A DNA stretch of 64,000 nt from NCBI GenBank assembly GCA_040004035.1, contig JAMPLN010000001.1, one strand, 5' to 3'. A model generated the notes under the pieces. The model was not told the DNA's origin. It searched no databases and saw nothing but the letters and a program-made list of their open reading frames with translations. The translations under genes were made by a program, and so were the position numbers. Shown here one piece after another: positions 27,232-35,044 of the stretch. Positions within the stretch are counted from its first letter, which is position 1; each line of letters begins with the position of its first letter. The DNA comes from Microcoleus vaginatus_C (GTDB lineage: Bacteria > Cyanobacteriota > Cyanobacteriia > Cyanobacteriales > Microcoleaceae).

Positions 27232-29025
27232 ATGAGAAAATTTTTAGGATTAGTTGTGTTTGGGATGATCCTGGCGATCGCCTCTGTAGCTGTCGCCGCT
27301 CAACCTTTGTTCGTCGCTTATCCTCCCAGTAACCACAAAACTACAGCCGATCGCATCTTTTTTATCGGCACAGCGCCGGCAACGGGTGAGGTTTTGGTAA
27401 ATGGCAACCAAATTTCGCGCACCGCAGCCGGTCATTTCGCCCCGACTTTTCCGCTGCAACTCGGCGAAAATGTCTTTACCTTGCGCCACGAAAATCAGGA
27501 AGTCAAAATTAAGGTGACGCGCGAGTCTAATCAGCCGGAAGCCCCTGTAGGATTGGCTTTTGCTAAAGATTCCCTGACGCCGAAAGTCGATGTCGCGAGT
27601 TTGCCTGGGGAATATATTTGCTTTGGGGCGATCGCACCTGCGAATGCTCAAGTTTCGGTAAAATTGGCGGGAGTTACTATTCCTTTAAAAGCGCGATCGC
27701 AAGTCGAACTACCCGACAACAAATCTGTACTTTTAGGTGAAAACTCCCCGATAAAAAAAGGCGGCAGCGAACAGTATCAAGGCTGCGGTAAAACCCCTGA
27801 TAACGCCCTCTCATCTAAGGGAGAAACAGTTGATTTAGGCGTGCCATCGTTTGAGCTAACAATGAACGATCGAACTATCAGCCAACAAGGTACGGGCAAG
27901 ATTTCTATTCTCTCTCCGGCTGACTTAGAAATAGCCGAAGTAACAGCCGATCCTGGTGTCGCCAGAACCGGAGCGAGTACAGATTTTTCTCGGATGACAC
28001 CGCTGCCGAAGGGAACGCGAGCAACAATTATCGGGCGCGAGGGAGAATGGCTCAGACTCGATTACGGTGCTTGGATTAAAGCATCGGAAGTGCGAATTGT
28101 TCAGGATACAGTGCCTCCGCGATCGATTATTCGTAGCGCCAGTTCGCGTCAAGTTTCCGGCTGGACAGAGGTGTTATTTCCCTTAGAAACAGCCGTCCCA
28201 GTCACCGTGCAGGAAGGAGAACGCACTTTCACTTTAACCCTGTACAATACCACCGCTCAAACTGACATTATCCGCCTCTCGGATGACCCAGTAATTTCAC
28301 GTTTGGAATGGCAACAAATATCGCCACTGCAAGTACAATATACTTTTAATCTCAAATCTGCCCAGCAGTGGGGCTATAAATTGAGATACGAGGGCACAAC
28401 TTTAGTGCTGTCTTTAAAAAACCCGCCTGCCAATACAAGCGCGGTGCCCAATTCGCAAGCAAAGCCGCTGTCGGGAATTAAGATTCTTATCGATCCGGGA
28501 CACGGCGGGCCGGAGGATGGAGGTGCGGTGAGTCCAGTGGGAATTAGGGAAAAAACAGTAGCTTTAACAGTGTCGAAATTGGTGCAACAGGAATTGGTAA
28601 ATCGGGGCGCGAATGTGGTAATGACGCGGGTAGAAGATGTCGATTTGGATTTGCCGCCACGGGTGGAAATGATTCAAAAAGAAGAACCTGCGATCGCAAT
28701 TTCAATTCACTACAATGCTTTGCCAGATAACGGCGACGCCATTAATACTAAAGGCGTCGGCGCTTTCTGGTTTCACCCGCAAGCGCACAGTTTGGCAATG
28801 TTTTTGCACAATTATTTAGTTGCCAAGTTGAACCGTACGAGCTATGGTGTATTCTGGAACAACTTAGCCATGACTCGTCCTGCCGTTGCTCCATCTGTTT
28901 TAATGGAATTGGGATTTATGATCAATCCCGAAGAGTTTGAATGGATTGTGAACCCGATAGAACAGAAAAAATTAGCTGAGGCGATCGCCCAAGGTGTTAC
29001 CGAATGGTTTGCCTCGGTCAAATAA
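27232..29025 (+). CDS. N-acetylmuramoyl-L-alanine amidase (AmiC-like, Amidase_3)
   Basis: A secreted zinc amidase that cleaves the bond between MurNAc and L-Ala in peptidoglycan. ATG 27232 gives MRKFLGLVVFGMILAIASVAVAAQ, a signal peptide; an upstream TTG at 27220 only adds four residues. The N-terminal ~400 residues contain beta-rich AMIN-like and SH3-like modules (FPLQLGENVFTLRHE, PLPKGTRATIIGREGEWLRL). The C-terminal catalytic domain shows the zinc ligands in DPGHGGPEDGG (His), GIREKTVALTV (Glu) and SIHYNALPD (His), plus the catalytic Glu in VLMELGFMINPEE. Such enzymes work at septa or septal junctions in filamentous cyanobacteria. Length ~600 is normal for this cyanobacterial type. Confidence 0.93.
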   Translation: MRKFLGLVVFGMILAIASVAVAAQPLFVAYPPSNHKTTADRIFFIGTAPATGEVLVNGNQISRTAAGHFAPTFPLQLGENVFTLRHENQEVKIKVTRESNQPEAPVGLAFAKDSLTPKVDVASLPGEYICFGAIAPANAQVSVKLAGVTIPLKARSQVELPDNKSVLLGENSPIKKGGSEQYQGCGKTPDNALSSKGETVDLGVPSFELTMNDRTISQQGTGKISILSPADLEIAEVTADPGVARTGASTDFSRMTPLPKGTRATIIGREGEWLRLDYGAWIKASEVRIVQDTVPPRSIIRSASSRQVSGWTEVLFPLETAVPVTVQEGERTFTLTLYNTTAQTDIIRLSDDPVISRLEWQQISPLQVQYTFNLKSAQQWGYKLRYEGTTLVLSLKNPPANTSAVPNSQAKPLSGIKILIDPGHGGPEDGGAVSPVGIREKTVALTVSKLVQQELVNRGANVVMTRVEDVDLDLPPRVEMIQKEEPAIAISIHYNALPDNGDAINTKGVGAFWFHPQAHSLAMFLHNYLVAKLNRTSYGVFWNNLAMTRPAVAPSVLMELGFMINPEEFEWIVNPIEQKKLAEAIAQGVTEWFASVK

Positions 29026-29030
29026 TAGTT

Positions 29031-29090
29031 AGTAGTAAGGACTGAAGTCCTTCTCCCAAAAATCATAGTCAGGACTTCAGTTCGGTCAAT
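29031..29090. repeat. AAGGACT(GA)AGTCC hairpin repeat
   Basis: AGTAGTAAGGACTGAAGTCC at 29031-29050 is matched by AGGACTTCAGTTC near 29071-29083. It is related to the inverted repeat at 29510-29570, so similar elements flank the SH3 gene on both sides. Confidence 0.6.
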
Positions 29091-29106
29091 TCAAGGAAAT
29101 GAAATA

Positions 29107-29502
29107 ATGCTAATTTTTACTCAATCAAAAGCCTTTTTTATTGCAGCCGTCGTTGCAAGTTTTAGCTTCTCACTTTACAGCTTTCCTGTTTTCGGCAAGC
29201 AGCAAACCCTTGCTCCCGCAAAAGCAGAAGCTTTAAAAAAGCAAACTCAATGCTCGTTTATTACAGGTGAAGGTGGCGCTGTTAACATTCGCAAAGGCCC
29301 AGGCAATAAGTACGCGGTTGTAGCTAAATTGAAAAGAGGAGACGGAGTTAGGGCTGTCAGCAGACAAGGTAACTGGGTGAAAATTGCGGCCAGATTTTCT
29401 GGTAATCCTCCTAATGAAACTTTGACAATCCTTGACGGTTGGGTGAACAATCAATTTATTAATGGCTGTTCCGAAGACCAATTTGACAGGTGGCGGCAAT
29501 AG
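29107..29502 (+). CDS. Secreted bacterial SH3-domain protein
   Basis: A 131-residue exported protein: an N-terminal signal peptide (FFIAAVVASFSFSLYSFPVFG) followed by a single bacterial SH3 domain, with AVNIRKGPGNKYAVVAKLKRG and NWVKIAA. Two cysteines (QCSF, NGC) flank the domain and could form a disulfide. SH3b domains bind cell-wall peptides, which fits the amidase gene just upstream. The gene is flanked by related hairpin repeats. The role is probably periplasmic; no enzymatic motif is seen. Confidence 0.85.
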   Translation: MLIFTQSKAFFIAAVVASFSFSLYSFPVFGKQQTLAPAKAEALKKQTQCSFITGEGGAVNIRKGPGNKYAVVAKLKRGDGVRAVSRQGNWVKIAARFSGNPPNETLTILDGWVNNQFINGCSEDQFDRWRQ

Positions 29503-29509
29503 GGGATTT

Positions 29510-29570
29510 GGTTTGTAGTAAGGACTTCATTCCTGAGTTTAGATGAAGATTAAAGTCCTCACTACAAACC
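29510..29570. repeat. 18-bp near-perfect inverted repeat
   Basis: GGTTTGTAGTAAGGACTT (29510-29527) pairs with AAGTCCTCACTACAAACC (29553-29570) with one mismatch. It starts eight bases after the SH3 stop and lies ahead of a convergent gene, so it can act as a bidirectional terminator-like hairpin. It is related to the element at 29031. Confidence 0.75.
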
Positions 29571-29618
29571 CAAGCGGGAGATTTTTAAAATTGGTACAAA
29601 AAAGACGATCGCCCTGAT

Positions 29619-30179
29619 TCATTCTTGCATTCTCAACCAGCTAAACACCTGTTCAGCGGTGATATTCAGGGGAATCATTTCGGGCACAGGAAGGACATCG
29701 CTACCTTCGCAGAATTGCGGTTGTTGGTTGGGCAAAAACGCTAAAATCGATCGATCGTCTGGATCGATTAGCCACCCCAATTGACAATTATGTTGAAGAC
29801 AGTGAATGATTTTTTTAGTTACGCGATTTGAGCTTTGTTGTGGCGAGAGAATTTCGATCGCCCAATACGGTGCAATTAGCACATCATCCAACGGTTCACC
29901 GCTCTCATCAAATTCAATTTGTTCCCACAATACTACCGCAATATCTGGAACAATCGATCGACCGCCAAAGGTACACCGCAACTCTGGAAAAGCATAAGCT
30001 ATCTTTGGAGTTTCCGTCACCTGATTAATTTCGTTGCAGGCTTTGGACTGCAATAGGCTGTGCTTTATTTTCGGCAGCGGTTTTTGGATAATCTCCCCCT
30101 CAATATATTCGCTGGCAGGTTTGGTTTCTGGCCGTTTCAGAAATTCTTCCAGGGTGAGGCGCCCAGTTGCGATTGCCAT
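29619..30179 (-). CDS. Uma2-family (DUF820) putative endonuclease
   Basis: A 186-residue member of the PD-(D/E)XK-fold Uma2/DUF820 family, greatly expanded in cyanobacteria. Family blocks are visible: EYIEGEIIQKPLPKIKHSLLQ near the N-terminus, RSIVPDIAVVLWEQI with the conserved Pro-Asp, APYWAIEILSPQQSSNRVTKK as the catalytic E-x-L core, and LGWLIDPDDRSILAF. ATG 30179 is chosen over the TTG at 30194 because GAGGAA sits just upstream and the protein then begins MAIATGRLTLEEFL as in relatives. DNA cleavage is presumed from the fold; the biological role is unknown. Confidence 0.88.
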   Translation of the reverse strand: MAIATGRLTLEEFLKRPETKPASEYIEGEIIQKPLPKIKHSLLQSKACNEINQVTETPKIAYAFPELRCTFGGRSIVPDIAVVLWEQIEFDESGEPLDDVLIAPYWAIEILSPQQSSNRVTKKIIHCLQHNCQLGWLIDPDDRSILAFLPNQQPQFCEGSDVLPVPEMIPLNITAEQVFSWLRMQE

Positions 30180-30258
30180 AAATAAATTCCTCAATTCTAC
30201 CTATCTTCAGTGTAAGCGAAAAAAATATTTATCTTGCATGAAAATTGTGCTATCTCGC

Positions 30259-31236
30259 CTAATTTTCCGCAACAATCTGCTGCTTAAACTCAAACAAATT
30301 AGGATTGTCCGGGTCATAAAAAGCCCGCAACCAATGCACGTTTGGAGAACCAAAAGTTTCAACTCTAGTAAAATTTTTCATTCTCGGTAGTTGAGTCTCA
30401 TCGGTAAAATAGGGTAAAGGTTTATCGATACGGAAATAGTGAGTATCGCCGTGGACGAATACAACCTGCCCTGGGAAATTGCCTGTTTCTGTTTCCAGAG
30501 TTGCGATAAAATCGTTGTAGCCGCTTCTTCTTTTGTCCGTCGGATCGAGTTCAAATCCCGGATTAGCCTGTGCAACTAACACAATTCCTTTGCTGTTGCT
30601 GCGTTTCGCTAAAGCAAAACATTCTTTGATCCAGGCTAAGTTAGCTGAATTGCGATCGGCATATTCTGCATCTGCTTCGGGAGTGCGGCCAAAATTGTTG
30701 TTGCTTCCCGGCATATTAATCGCGAAAAACACAACGCCATGATAAATCCAGCGAACATTTTCGCGGAATTTAGCAAACTGGGGGTTTTCGCTTTGACGGG
30801 TGAGAGTTAAGGTGCGCTTTCCCAAACTTTGATTACCGTTGCTAAATATTTCCCGCAGTTTAGCGAGTCTTTCTACTGGATCGTAACTGCCGTTTTTGGA
30901 ACGGTGGCAATCCGTCCATTCATTATCGCCATAAGCTAGAATAAACGGGATTTCAAAATTGTCAAATAACTGCTTGCGGCTGACAAAAGTTGCATCATCG
31001 CACACACTAGAACCGTTTTTAATGTCGCCGTCGTGGACTACAAACGCTGCGGGCGATCGATTGATATCTGCAATCAAACTCGGAAATTGTGCTTCCTGTT
31101 CGGCACTGTAGGGCAAATCGCCAATTAAGGCAAATTCAAAAGGTCTCTCGCTGGAAGTTTGAGCGTAAGTTAAAACGCCAAAACCCGTAATTGATACAAA
31201 AACAATAAAGGCAATAATTAGATAGTTTTTTTTCAT
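30259..31236 (-). CDS. Secreted metallophosphoesterase
   Basis: A calcineurin-like phosphoesterase of 325 residues with an N-terminal hydrophobic signal (YLIIAFIVFVSITGFGVLTYA). Metal-binding motifs are in order: ALIGDLPYS, VVHDGDIKNGSS, ILAYGDNEWTDC and VFVHGDTHYFRIDKP. The NPGF and GRTPEADAEYADRN stretches are typical of exported phosphatase-like proteins. It is probably periplasmic or lipid-anchored; the substrate is unknown. It is divergent from the CapA gene, 63 bases away. Confidence 0.85.
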   Translation of the reverse strand: MKKNYLIIAFIVFVSITGFGVLTYAQTSSERPFEFALIGDLPYSAEQEAQFPSLIADINRSPAAFVVHDGDIKNGSSVCDDATFVSRKQLFDNFEIPFILAYGDNEWTDCHRSKNGSYDPVERLAKLREIFSNGNQSLGKRTLTLTRQSENPQFAKFRENVRWIYHGVVFFAINMPGSNNNFGRTPEADAEYADRNSANLAWIKECFALAKRSNSKGIVLVAQANPGFELDPTDKRRSGYNDFIATLETETGNFPGQVVFVHGDTHYFRIDKPLPYFTDETQLPRMKNFTRVETFGSPNVHWLRAFYDPDNPNLFEFKQQIVAEN

Positions 31237-31299
31237 CTATTTAGCCGTAACTAAATTAGTTATGATACCATATAAGCCGACAAATCACTCTTAAAAATC

Positions 31300-32496
31300 A
31301 TGGATTTTCGTCGGTTGCTCTCGCTAATAGCCATGCTTTCGATCGCAGGCTGCAATATCGAAATGCCACAAACCAACACACAGCCTACAGAAAGTCGATC
31401 GCCAATTGCAGCCCCTGTTCCCCCCAAACCACAGTCTGAGATCAAAGAAGCAACACTAATTGCTGTCGGCGACATTATGATGCACAGTACCCAAACGCGA
31501 TCGGGCTACGACGCCAAAAAGAAAACTTACAACTTTGACAATTTCTTCGCACCAGTTAAAAGTATCCTATCAACAGGCGATTGGGTGATCGGAAATCTCG
31601 AAACACCTTTAGCGGGCGAAGATGCGGGCGGATATACGGGATATCCGCTATTTAACGCACCGGCTCAATTAGCAGATGCTGCTAAAAAAGCAGGATTTAA
31701 TATCTTGACAACTGCGAACAATCATGCTTTAGACCGTGGAGAAAAAGGAGTAATTAGGACGATCGCCAATCTGAGCGATCGCAAAATTGCTGCCATAGGA
31801 ACAGCCACATCAGCCGCCGCAGCCGATCGCACTTTTATCAGCACCAAAAACAACATTTCATTAGCCAAGCTAGCCTACACCTACGGCACAAACGGCATTC
31901 CCATACCCAAAGGCAAAGATTACTTAGTTTCCCTAATCGACGAAAAAAAGATAGTCAAAGACATAGCCAAAGCCCGCAAACAAGGAGCAGATATTATCGC
32001 AATTTCCCTGCATTTTGGCGATGAATATCAGCGACAGCCAAACACCCAACAAAAACAATTAGTGGAAAACCTATTAAAAGCTGGTGCAGACATCATTCTT
32101 GGCAGCCATCCCCACGTCGTCCAACCTTACAAAATTTTTAACTTTCCCGGAAAAAATGGTAAAACCCGCAAAGCTGTAGCAATTTATTCAATGGGAAACT
32201 TCATTTCCGGTCAGAATAAAAAATATACAGACTTAGGCGTAATTTTGCAAGTAAATATTCGCAAAAAGTTTCCCGAAAAAACCACAGAAATTACAGATGT
32301 AAAAACACATCCTACTTGGGTACACCGCTATACTCAGAACAATAAAACGAACTATCGCGTTTTGCCCTTAGAAACAACTGTTACCCAGAAAAAAGATGCA
32401 CTACTAACAACTTCACAGTATCCAAGTTTATCAAAATATTTGCAAGATATGAACAATCATCTTAACTCTTTGAATAGTCCGAAAAAATCCAAATAA
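31300..32496 (+). CDS. CapA/PgsA-family lipoprotein
   Basis: A 398-residue CapA-domain protein. The N-terminus ends in the lipobox LSIAGC, so the mature protein should be lipidated at Cys18. The CapA metallophosphatase-like fold is marked by IAVGDIMMHSTQ, GDWVIGNLETPLAG, NILTTANNHALDRG, IAISLHFGDEYQ and ILGSHPHVVQPY, including the conserved His/Asp/Asn ligands. CapA/PgsA proteins are linked to poly-gamma-glutamate or capsule synthesis, but cyanobacterial members stand alone and their role is not established. It is divergent from the phosphoesterase. Confidence 0.88.
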   Translation: MDFRRLLSLIAMLSIAGCNIEMPQTNTQPTESRSPIAAPVPPKPQSEIKEATLIAVGDIMMHSTQTRSGYDAKKKTYNFDNFFAPVKSILSTGDWVIGNLETPLAGEDAGGYTGYPLFNAPAQLADAAKKAGFNILTTANNHALDRGEKGVIRTIANLSDRKIAAIGTATSAAAADRTFISTKNNISLAKLAYTYGTNGIPIPKGKDYLVSLIDEKKIVKDIAKARKQGADIIAISLHFGDEYQRQPNTQQKQLVENLLKAGADIILGSHPHVVQPYKIFNFPGKNGKTRKAVAIYSMGNFISGQNKKYTDLGVILQVNIRKKFPEKTTEITDVKTHPTWVHRYTQNNKTNYRVLPLETTVTQKKDALLTTSQYPSLSKYLQDMNNHLNSLNSPKKSK

Positions 32497-32644
32497 TTTG
32501 GCATTGCAAATTGGGAATTGGGCATTAGTTATTGGAATTGGAGGCCTAGCCGAGCGATTTGTATTACCAGGCAGTGCCCATTGCTAAGGTAACAACTTAA
32601 GCTAGTGAAGCATTTGTAAATCAGCAATTATGCTCAGAATTTAC

Positions 32645-32830
32645 TCAAATTTTTGGTAGAAAACTTAGATTTGGGCGATCGAATGATGCCGAATCTTCAG
32701 CAAATAAATTTACCCAAGCTTGGATATCCTTTCCAATCAGTGCGAAACGGGCAGCACAATAGCGCGTCATATCAACTCCGCTACCATCGGAATTGTAAAA
32801 TCGAATCAACAGCCAATCCTCAACTATCAT
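32645..32830 (-). pseudogene. Possible fragment of an NTF2/SnoaL-like protein
   Basis: A 61-codon frame with FALIGKDIQAWVNLFAEDS, reminiscent of the first helix-turn of NTF2-like (SnoaL) domains (W..LFAED). Nothing recognisable continues it. It may be a remnant or a chance match. It lies in the 445-base stretch downstream of capA, next to an STRR array. Confidence 0.3.
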
Positions 32831-32851
32831 TCACTTTTTCGACTGACAATT

Positions 32852-32906
32852 AACAGTCAACAGTCAACAGTCAACAGTCAAAAATAATTCCGGTGCAACC
32901 GGAATT
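32852..32906. repeat. STRR heptamer array plus AATTCCGGT palindrome
   Basis: The heptamer AACAGTC is repeated four times at 32852-32880, followed directly by the perfect palindrome AATTCCGGT-GCA-ACCGGAATT (32886-32906). The same combination or its parts recurs near 39060, 43644-43715, 49630 and 49850-49910. Confidence 0.85.
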
Positions 32907-32941
32907 GATATCAATTGACCCCTGGTAAGCTTTGGAAGCAA

Positions 32942-34477
32942 TCATGTATCCAACGGAAGAGGGTGTAGTGGAGTAGAGCGACTTTTCTTTTTGTGATTAT
33001 ATTCTTCCGGTACGCCAAGATAATCTGATGGTTGATATCTGCCGAATATCTCAGCGAAAATGTTAGGCAATTTTCGATAAGGAGAAATACCCAGATCTTT
33101 AAGCATGATATCAATATATTGTTGGAAGCGAGTGTTAATCGCACAGGAGCGCGAAGGTTCAAATTGAATATTTGCGCGTTTCCACTCGCGGATATATTCA
33201 ATACTTTTTTCCATATTTTCGCTGGAAGGTAACTCAAGTTCACCACGCAAGTAAGCACACAGCCATTGTGCGGCAATCTCCACTGCTGGCACGTGCATAT
33301 ATCCATGATTGAACCCGGCAAAGGCAATGCCAGGAATGCGAGGATGAAGCAAGTGGCGATATAATTGCACGCCATCGGGTTCGGTTTCCAACATTTTTCG
33401 ATATTTATCAGGCAAAAATGGAAAAATAGGCGTTTGCGAACCCAAAGATAGAACGACTAAATCGCATGGAATCTCGCAACCATTTTTCAACTTTACTGCT
33501 TCTTTTGAAAAACCCGATAATTCTGCACGGTGGGGGGAGATTTTTCCTTCTGCAATAAACGGATAGTAATTTTCAGGGGCAACCGCTGTGGCTGAACGTA
33601 AATCAGGCAATAGTTTGTGATCTGGTTGTACAGCTTTGATGCGGCGCTGGGCCTCTTGATCTTTTCCAGAAACATTTCGCTGAACTTGAAAGTGAAAGAT
33701 GGATGCAATCAAATCCCAAAAAGCTGAAACAATGAAGCCAAGGCGATTGTGCAGGAAACGTTCAATGGCGGTTGGATGTGCCCAACTTGTCATCATCACT
33801 GTTCCAAAACGGCTGAATAATGGGTAGGTAAAATGTATGCCCAAAATCCGTTCGGGCACAAGCCAGCGCGGTGTACGAAATACATGATTTACTTGTGCGC
33901 CTTGTTTGGCTGCGAAAGTCGCCATGTCCAAAGCGCTTTTTCCGAAGCCAACGATTACAACTCGTTGATTGTCGAATATATCAAGCGTGTGGACATCCCG
34001 TTCAGTGATGATTTTCCCGCCGAAATTTTCGATGCCTGGAAATTCAGGTTGATACTTTCCTTCTGTATATTGCCCAACTGAGATAACGACATATCCAAAT
34101 AATTCTTCGTGAACGCCATCCTGGTTTTTATATTTTAATAGCCAGCCATCTTCTGTTTCTTTGAGTTCGATAACTTCATGATTTAACCGCACATCAAGAT
34201 TTAAATGGTTGACCGCTTGCTCCAAATAATTCAGGATTTGTTCTCCGGTGGGATGTAAATCAGGGGTGAATGGCCAGGGAAAATCAGATAAATGATACTG
34301 TTCCCTGATATTTTGCAGGTGTACGTTTGGGTATGCAAGTGCCCATACTCCGCCAATCTTTTCGGATTTCTCGAAAACAACTGCTTGGAAACCATTTTTC
34401 TGGAGAATATTGGCTGTCGTAATGCCTGATATTCCCGCGCCAATAATGGCAATTGGCATACCGTTTTTGTATTGCAT
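32942..34477 (-). CDS. FAD/NAD(P)-dependent flavin monooxygenase
   Basis: A 511-residue flavin-containing monooxygenase (FMO/BVMO-like). The first Rossmann motif is IAIIGAGISGITTANIL with GGVWALAYPNVHLQN behind it, and the second dinucleotide motif is VVIVGFGKSALDMATFAAK. Between them FGGKIITERDVHTLD matches the FMO fingerprint position. These enzymes use NADPH and O2 to oxidise N-, S- or carbonyl groups; the substrate is unknown. The C-terminus ends with a short basic Ser/Pro tail (KKKSRSTPLHPLP). Start ATG 34477 gives MQYKNGMPIAIIG, and a second ATG six codons on is possible. Confidence 0.88.
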   Translation of the reverse strand: MQYKNGMPIAIIGAGISGITTANILQKNGFQAVVFEKSEKIGGVWALAYPNVHLQNIREQYHLSDFPWPFTPDLHPTGEQILNYLEQAVNHLNLDVRLNHEVIELKETEDGWLLKYKNQDGVHEELFGYVVISVGQYTEGKYQPEFPGIENFGGKIITERDVHTLDIFDNQRVVIVGFGKSALDMATFAAKQGAQVNHVFRTPRWLVPERILGIHFTYPLFSRFGTVMMTSWAHPTAIERFLHNRLGFIVSAFWDLIASIFHFQVQRNVSGKDQEAQRRIKAVQPDHKLLPDLRSATAVAPENYYPFIAEGKISPHRAELSGFSKEAVKLKNGCEIPCDLVVLSLGSQTPIFPFLPDKYRKMLETEPDGVQLYRHLLHPRIPGIAFAGFNHGYMHVPAVEIAAQWLCAYLRGELELPSSENMEKSIEYIREWKRANIQFEPSRSCAINTRFQQYIDIMLKDLGISPYRKLPNIFAEIFGRYQPSDYLGVPEEYNHKKKSRSTPLHPLPLDT

Positions 34478-34886
34478 ATATTTGAGTCTCCTTATTTGGT
34501 ATGGGTATTAGAATAATTTTACTGAGGCAGTGACCAGCAACCGGAACGCTTGGCAATGAGAAGAGTTTAAATTGCTTGCTCTCAAAAAGATAGAGGCGTT
34601 GTCACCCCGTCAAATTAGCGATCTTAAACCTAACTGCTGATAGTAGCCTAGGTGGTTATAGACTAAGGGGGAGAGCAATTCTTGCAGTCTGACTCCTACA
34701 GCCTCAGTGGAGGCGATGTGGCACATTCCGATCGCCCCAAGGATGTAACTAATAACTATAGCAATCCTTGCAGGAGTCGTAAATTTTTTACCCCACCCCA
34801 GCCCTCCTCTTAGTAATGAGAGGGAGTAAGAAATTCACAAATGATTTAGGAGCGCTATATATTTATTAAAAATTAAATGAAAGGGT
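34478..34886. other. Gene-free stretch upstream of the rtcB promoter
   Basis: No complete gene is seen. On the minus strand 34614-34770 is an open frame without a clear start that reads like protein (EAVGVRLQELLSPLVYN, HLGYYQQLGLRS); I do not recognise it. The remainder up to 34880 is AT-rich with a CCCCACCCCAGCCCTCCTC piece typical of cyanobacterial spacers. Confidence 0.45.
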
Positions 34887-34914
34887 TGACATATCAAAAA
34901 TGATATGTCATAAA
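34886..34914 (+). promoter_or_regulatory. Perfect palindromic operator over a likely rtcB promoter
   Basis: TGACATATCA (34887-34896), four A's, then TGATATGTCA (34901-34910) form a perfect 10-bp inverted repeat. The -35-like hexamer TTGACA (34886-34891) overlaps the left arm and a CATAAA -10-like hexamer follows at 34909. The arrangement suggests a dimeric repressor site that would block RNA polymerase. The homologous spot in the inverted relic (about 4300) keeps TTGACA but has lost the symmetry. The regulator is unknown. Confidence 0.6.
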
Positions 34915-35044
34915 CTTAGTCATGAGACAAGTTGCCTTTCAACTTATCTTGAAAAAGATTGTGGCTGCTGAACCCAAGTCTTTTGTTCCCTAAAAAATCT
35001 CTTCAACTCTTGGGGGTTGCATAGCAACCCGCAACAGACTATTT

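Noticed and set aside
32653..32853. Plus-strand 66-codon frame
   Set aside because: Opposite the possible NTF2-like fragment and ends in STRR sequence; no support.
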